Part shown: positions 60,277 to 64,000 of the stretch, in pieces
Layout of the letters: each line of letters opens with the position of its first letter
Numbering within the stretch: the stretch's first letter is position 1
Source of the DNA: an uncultured Pelagibacteraceae bacterium
GTDB lineage: Bacteria > Pseudomonadota > Alphaproteobacteria > Pelagibacterales > Pelagibacteraceae
Reading direction: 5' to 3'
Length of the DNA: 64,000 bases
Assembly: GCA_902633985.1 (NCBI GenBank)
Contig: CACPHV010000007.1
Coordinates: 1-64,000, forward strand
Position numbers and translations under genes: made by a program
The notes under the pieces: model-generated
Seen by the model: only the letters and a program-made list of their open reading frames with translations
Told to the model about the DNA's origin: nothing
The model's database searches: none

Positions 60277-60713
60277 TGGCAAAAGTTCTCATTAAAAAGT
60301 TAGACCCTGCAGTTAAATTACCTACTTACAAAACAGAAGGTGCATCAGGTATGGATTTGATGGCATTAGTAAAAGAACCCATCAATCTTAAACCAAACTC
60401 ATCATGTTTAGTTCCAACTGGGCTTGCTGTTGCATTTTCAAGTGATTTTGAAATCCAAATAAGACCAAGATCTGGTCTAGCTGCAAAAAACAGCATTAGT
60501 GTTTTAAATACACCTGGAACTATTGATAGTGATTACAGGGGAGAAATAAAAGTAATTCTCTTTAATCATGGAAAAAGTGATTTTTTAATAAATAATAAAG
60601 ATAGAATAGCACAAATGATTTTAACTCCTGTAATTAAAATGGATCTTGAGGAAACTGATGATCTACCAGAAACAATTAGAGGAGAGGGTGGTTTTGGCTC
60701 TACTGGAAAATGA
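60276..60713 (+). CDS. dut: dUTP diphosphatase
   Basis: 145-residue trimeric dUTPase with all five motifs: GASGMDL, RPRSGLA, NTPGTIDSDYRGEIKV, NKDRIAQM and the C-terminal RGEGGFGSTG. It hydrolyses dUTP to dUMP and keeps uracil out of DNA. It overlaps the following ThiF/MoeB-like gene by four bases. Confidence 0.96.
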   Translation: MAKVLIKKLDPAVKLPTYKTEGASGMDLMALVKEPINLKPNSSCLVPTGLAVAFSSDFEIQIRPRSGLAAKNSISVLNTPGTIDSDYRGEIKVILFNHGKSDFLINNKDRIAQMILTPVIKMDLEETDDLPETIRGEGGFGSTGK

Positions 60714-61477
60714 GCAAAAATTTAAGCAAAAAAGAAATAGATAAATTTTCTAGACAAATAATTTTAAAAAACATAGGGCCATTAGGACAAAAAAAAATTC
60801 TAAACTCAAAGGTTTTAATAATTGGAATGGGTGGTCTAGGATGCCCAGCGGCTGATTTTTTAACACGATCTGGCATTGGAAAGCTAGGAATAGTTGATCA
60901 TGACATCGTTAGCCTATCAAATATTCATAGACAAAGTTTGTATGATGAAAAAGATTTAAATCACTCAAAAGTTATAATTGCCAAAAAAAAACTAAATAGA
61001 ATAAACCCGAAAACAAAAATAAATTTTTATAACTTTAAAATGGATAGAGTAAAATTTGAAAAAATAATAAAAAATTATGACTTCATTATTGATGGTACTG
61101 ACAATTTTGAAAGTAAATTTTTAATAAATGATTTAAGTTTAAAATATAAAAAATATCTTGTGACTGGAGCAATTAGTAAATTTGATGGTCATATTTTTAC
61201 TTTTGATTTTGTAGATAAAAATACTCCTTCTTTAAGGGATTTCTATCAAGAGGAAGTTATTACTGATGAAATATTAAACTGTGAATATGAAGGAATATTG
61301 GGACCAGTAGCAGGAACAATTGGGACAATGCTAGCTAATGAAGTTTTAAAAAAAATATTAAAAGTTGGCCGAAATTTAAATGGATTTATTCTTATTATAG
61401 ATTTATTAAATTTAAGCTTTAGAAAAGTTAAATTAAATAAAACAAAAAAAAGTGAAAATAAAAAATTTAATAAATAA
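60710..61477 (+). CDS. ThiF/MoeB-like E1 adenylyltransferase, zinc-site degenerate
   Basis: 255 residues. N-terminal nucleotide motif IIGMGGLGCPAADFLTRSG, DHDIVSLSNIHRQSLY, DGTDNFESKFLIND and C191 in LNCEYEGILGPV, the site of the E1 cysteine. In MoeB/ThiF two CxxC pairs hold zinc; the first position (TPCYRC-type) reads TPSLRD here (172-177), and no Cys pair ends the protein. It adenylates or activates a small sulfur-carrier C-terminus such as MoaD or ThiS. Which one is not decided here. In the dut operon; the SH3-domain gene starts 26 bases inside its 3' end. Confidence 0.85.
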   Translation: MSKNLSKKEIDKFSRQIILKNIGPLGQKKILNSKVLIIGMGGLGCPAADFLTRSGIGKLGIVDHDIVSLSNIHRQSLYDEKDLNHSKVIIAKKKLNRINPKTKINFYNFKMDRVKFEKIIKNYDFIIDGTDNFESKFLINDLSLKYKKYLVTGAISKFDGHIFTFDFVDKNTPSLRDFYQEEVITDEILNCEYEGILGPVAGTIGTMLANEVLKKILKVGRNLNGFILIIDLLNLSFRKVKLNKTKKSENKKFNK

Positions 61478-61907
61478 TATTTTTATATTCTCTCTTTTAA
61501 TATTCTTTATTAACTCAAGTAATGCAGGAGAAATATTCGTTTCTCTTAAAAAAAATAAAGTGAACGTGCGCTATGGACCAAGTTTTGATTCTGACATTAA
61601 GTATATTTACAAAAAAATAAATTTACCTTTAAAACAAATTGATAAAAAAGAAAATTTTAGACGAATTATTGATTTTAAAAATAACAGTGGATGGATTCAT
61701 ATTTCACAATTAAAAAAAAGTAATTCAGTAATAGCTACTAAAGATAAAGTTTTATTTAAGAAACCTTCATCTTTTGCTAAGCCTATTGCTAAAATAAAAG
61801 AAGGAAGATTATTAATTATAGAAAAATGTGAACAGAATTGGTGCAAAATTACATCAGAAGGATTTGAAGGTTGGATTAAAACAGATAATATTTGGGGACT
61901 AAATTAA
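61452..61907 (+). CDS. Exported bacterial SH3-domain protein
   Basis: 151 residues starting at GTG 61452. A signal peptide (residues 1-26, ending INSSNA-GEIF) sends it to the periplasm. Two SH3b-like copies follow: VSLKKNKVNVRYGPSFDSD, then GWIHISQLKK and a second with WCKITSEGFEGWIKTDNIWG. Such proteins bind peptidoglycan. It overlaps the ThiF/MoeB-like gene by 26 bases; the stop overlaps the DUF3501 stop by four. Confidence 0.85.
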   Translation: MKIKNLINNIFIFSLLIFFINSSNAGEIFVSLKKNKVNVRYGPSFDSDIKYIYKKINLPLKQIDKKENFRRIIDFKNNSGWIHISQLKKSNSVIATKDKVLFKKPSSFAKPIAKIKEGRLLIIEKCEQNWCKITSEGFEGWIKTDNIWGLN

Positions 61908-62503
61908 CCAAAATCAGCAGATAAAGAGGCTATATTCTCTCTAGATAATTTTGTGCTATGAGAATATTCTTTATGGTCAATACCAATCTCAATTTCAGAA
62001 CTATTAGATTGAAATTTTTCTATTTGATCATCTGTAAAATTAAAATGAATAAACTGTACTGAAGAAGCTTTTCCTTCAGAAGAAGTTCTATCTACATCTT
62101 CCTCTGGAACCGCTTTAATTTTTTCACCATTTATTTTCATAAATACTGTTTCTTCTATTCCGCCAACTTTCCCAAGAAACGCTGCTCTTGAAATTGGATT
62201 ATCTATTTCAAACATTAGAGTTGCTGTAAGCTCTTTTCCTTTAGGTATTAGAGGATTATATGCAGAAAGCTCGTCTTGAAGTTGTTCATCACCACCTTTT
62301 TCAATATATAGCATTTCTTGAACCTGAGCTAACATTGTTTCATAACTTTCAAAATAAAAAGTAGCATAAGGACCTAAAGCAACTCTTCTATTTTTTTTAT
62401 AATCAACAATATTTTTTCTTAGTTCACGTCTCTTACCTGTATAAACATCTAGAGGTATGATGTCTTCTTTTTGGATTTCTCTTTTTTCTCTAGGCATAAT
62501 CAT
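61904..62503 (-). CDS. DUF3501 family protein
   Basis: 199 residues, cytosolic. The conserved block KEDIIPLDVYTGKRRELR, then NRRVALGPYATFYFESYETM and VQEMLYIEKGG, are DUF3501 hallmarks. The fold and activity are unknown to me. It overlaps the preceding Fe-S protein gene by four bases, and such proteins are usually encoded with a rubrerythrin and a GlpC-like Fe-S protein, as here. A second ATG (codon 3) is possible. Confidence 0.85.
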   Translation of the reverse strand: MIMPREKREIQKEDIIPLDVYTGKRRELRKNIVDYKKNRRVALGPYATFYFESYETMLAQVQEMLYIEKGGDEQLQDELSAYNPLIPKGKELTATLMFEIDNPISRAAFLGKVGGIEETVFMKINGEKIKAVPEEDVDRTSSEGKASSVQFIHFNFTDDQIEKFQSNSSEIEIGIDHKEYSHSTKLSRENIASLSADFG

Positions 62504-63831
62504 AAGTTATAACTTTTTGCCATTAATTCGATAGGGTGTAGTGCCTCATCATTAGATATATTTGTATCAACCTCTAACTGTTTTAAATGTTTACCAGCTA
62601 AAGGACAATCCGAAGCCATATACTTATTATTTTTAGTTTTAATTTGTCTAGCTGTAGGTCTTCCAACTTTGTTTGCTAAATCATGCGTTTCTTTCATTAC
62701 TCCAAAAGTTCCTCCATGACCCGCACATCTTTCAACAATATCAATTTTAACGTTTGGTATTAATTTTAACATATCTCTTGCTTTTATTCCCATGTTCTGT
62801 GCCCTGGCATGACAAGCATGATGCACGGTTACTCCTCCATCAATCTCATTTAATCCTTCTGCTAATCCCTCATTGTTTGCTATATCAACCACATACTCAT
62901 CAATATCCATAACATTTGAAGATAATTTTTTAATTTTTTCATCGTTTGGTAATAACAAAGGCCATTCGAATTTTAACATCAATCCACAACTTGCTGTTAA
63001 AGTTACTACTTTATATCCTTTATTAATCCATTCTATTAAGTCTTTGGATACTTTCTTTGCTTGTTCGACAACTTTTGGGAGATCTGCTTGCTCTAAAAAT
63101 GGCATTCCACAACAACCAGGATAAGCCTCCTGAACCTCTACACCATTTTTTTTCAAAACTTTTAAAGCTGCAACACCAGTATTTTTTTTATTAAAATTTA
63201 CAAAACAAGTTGAATAGATAACAACTTTTCTATCTTTTAAAGTTATCTCATAATTTATTTTATCTTGGTTTTTTTTAAAGTATTTTGAAAAAGTTTCTGA
63301 GTTATATTTTGGCAGCTGAACTCTTTTATCTATTCCAGCAATAAGTTCTAAAATTTTTCTAATTAATTTATTTTTAATATTTGATGCCCAGTTGATTATT
63401 TTAGAGAACATGACACCAATTTTAGCATTTCGGTCTATTTGAGCTAATTGTGTTGGTACTCTTGGTAATTTACCTAATTTTTTTTGAGCTGTTCTATATC
63501 GCAGCATTAAATGTGGAAAATCCAGATTAAAATCATGAGGTGGAACATATGGGCATTTGGTCATAAAACACATATCACACAAAGTACATGCATCAACAAC
63601 AGGAGCAAATTGATTGCTTGATAAGCTTTCAACATCCTCATTTTTTGACTCATCAATCATGTCGAATAGCTTTGGAAATGAATCACAGAGATTAAAACAT
63701 CTTCGACATCCATGACAAATATCAAACACTCTTCTCATTTCAGCGTCTAACTTTTCGGGATTTAAAAAATCAGGATGCTCAAAATCTATAGGGTGTCTTA
63801 TAGGTGCACCTAAACTTCCTTCTTTGCTCAT
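62500..63831 (-). CDS. GlpC/HdrD-like CCG-domain iron-sulfur protein
   Basis: 443 residues. Two N-terminal 4Fe-4S clusters (CHGCRRCFNLC; CTLCDMCFMTKCP) and two CCG domains: EAYPGCCGMPFLEQADL and CAGHGGTFGVMKE (the second has C-x-G-H in place of CCG). This is the membrane-independent electron-transfer subunit fold of GlpC and HdrD. It sits with rubrerythrin and DUF3501, so it probably passes electrons to the rubrerythrin di-iron centre (inference). Overlaps DUF3501 by four bases. Confidence 0.88.
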   Translation of the reverse strand: MSKEGSLGAPIRHPIDFEHPDFLNPEKLDAEMRRVFDICHGCRRCFNLCDSFPKLFDMIDESKNEDVESLSSNQFAPVVDACTLCDMCFMTKCPYVPPHDFNLDFPHLMLRYRTAQKKLGKLPRVPTQLAQIDRNAKIGVMFSKIINWASNIKNKLIRKILELIAGIDKRVQLPKYNSETFSKYFKKNQDKINYEITLKDRKVVIYSTCFVNFNKKNTGVAALKVLKKNGVEVQEAYPGCCGMPFLEQADLPKVVEQAKKVSKDLIEWINKGYKVVTLTASCGLMLKFEWPLLLPNDEKIKKLSSNVMDIDEYVVDIANNEGLAEGLNEIDGGVTVHHACHARAQNMGIKARDMLKLIPNVKIDIVERCAGHGGTFGVMKETHDLANKVGRPTARQIKTKNNKYMASDCPLAGKHLKQLEVDTNISNDEALHPIELMAKSYNL

Positions 63832-63862
63832 ATAATTATGTTATTTGAAATTCGAATTTTTT

Positions 63863-63887
63863 TTAGTGGGCGACTAACGCCCACTAA
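63863..63887. promoter_or_regulatory. GC-containing hairpin between rubrerythrin and Fe-S gene
   Basis: Perfect inverted repeat TTAGTGGGCG-ACTAA-CGCCCACTAA, ten base pairs with five GC pairs. On the minus strand As, not Ts, follow the stem, so it is a poor intrinsic terminator. It lies between the rubrerythrin stop and the next ATG and may stabilise a processed transcript or set read-through. Confidence 0.6.
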
Positions 63888-63896
63888 GAAATTTGA

Positions 63897-64000
63897 TTAG
63901 CTTATAGATTCTAAAGTTTTTTGAAATTTACCAGCGTGTGATTTTTCAGCTTTTGCTAAAGTTTCAAACCAGTCAGCAATTTCTTCAAAACCTTCTTCTC
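63897..64000 (-). CDS. Rubrerythrin-family protein, C-terminal fragment
   Basis: Only the last 34 codons are in the window. They read ...GFEEIADWFETLAKAEKSHA then GKFQKTLESIS and stop (63899-63897). The ADWFETLAKAEKSHA helix, with the E..KAEKSHA pattern, is the last helix of a rubrerythrin/ferritin-like di-iron four-helix bundle. Rubrerythrins reduce peroxide. The gene continues beyond 64000, and the Fe-S protein and DUF3501 genes follow it on the same strand. Confidence 0.8.
   Translation of the reverse strand, partial: EEGFEEIADWFETLAKAEKSHAGKFQKTLESIS

Overview
The window is a 64 kb piece of a small, AT-rich alphaproteobacterial chromosome. Gene content, gene order and compactness point to the SAR11 clade (Pelagibacterales). 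The evidence is very low GC by eye, Lys/Asn/Ile/Phe-rich proteins, intergenic gaps usually under 60 bases, many 1-17 base gene overlaps, alphaproteobacterial neighbourhoods (mutM-rpsT-dnaA-dnaN, ubiE-ubiB-coaBC-dut, helicase-fdxA-carD, argH-lipoprotein-lysA, dnaJ-like-cobS-cobT) and a TAXI-type TRAP transporter. There is no phage, insertion sequence, CRISPR array or rRNA operon. Organism assignment is inference from content, not from a marker comparison.

Layout. 1-3.3 kb: J-domain protein, CobS and CobT (AAA+ ATPase plus VWA protein). 3.3-6.6 kb: redox sensor kinase RegB-like and DNA gyrase B. 6.8-16.4 kb: tRNA-Ser and a long minus-strand translation block (lepA, pheT, pheS, rplT, rpmI, infC, thrS) headed by a glycosyltransferase. 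17.2-23.1 kb: glutamate synthase gltB/gltD. 23.3-29.3 kb: uppP, a DMT permease and an unusual pyruvate dehydrogenase pair in which E1 carries its own lipoyl domain. 29.4-32.0 kb: tRNA-Arg followed by a small surface-glycan block (methyltransferase, GT25, galE). 32.1-39.2 kb: thioesterase, TAXI-TRAP transporter, aminotransferase, acetoacetyl-CoA synthetase. 39.4-43.6 kb: SUV3-like helicase, TerB-like protein, ferredoxin, CarD with a lysine-rich arm, and a tiny lysine-rich protein convergent with it. 43.8-50.8 kb: acyl-CoA synthetase, tRNA-Leu, DedA, DsbB, Coq7, HNH protein, esterase, HIG1-like protein, TlpA, argH and a 40-residue LptM-like lipoprotein. 50.8-56.8 kb: lysA, plsC, dnaN, dnaA, a repeat-bearing dnaA upstream region, rpsT, mutM. 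56.8-64 kb: ubiE, ubiB, coaBC, dut, a ThiF/MoeB-like protein, an SH3-domain protein, then DUF3501, a CCG-type Fe-S protein and the end of a rubrerythrin.

How the genes work together. Most of the window is core metabolism and information processing: translation, replication initiation (DnaA, the sliding clamp, gyrase B), ammonia assimilation, pyruvate oxidation, ubiquinone synthesis (Coq7, UbiE, UbiB), nucleotide and cofactor housekeeping, and Arg/Lys synthesis.

What stands out. No wholly new system is evident. The observations worth a second look are: the CobS/CobT/J-domain trio in a lineage thought not to make cobalamin; the lipoyl-E1 fusion; a short GyrB; two small genes easily missed by annotation (the lysine-rich peptide and the LptM-like lipoprotein); the direct repeats and palindrome upstream of dnaA; a ThiF/MoeB-like protein that has lost its zinc cysteines; and eight of ten convergent gene pairs overlapping by exactly four bases through a shared stop tetranucleotide.
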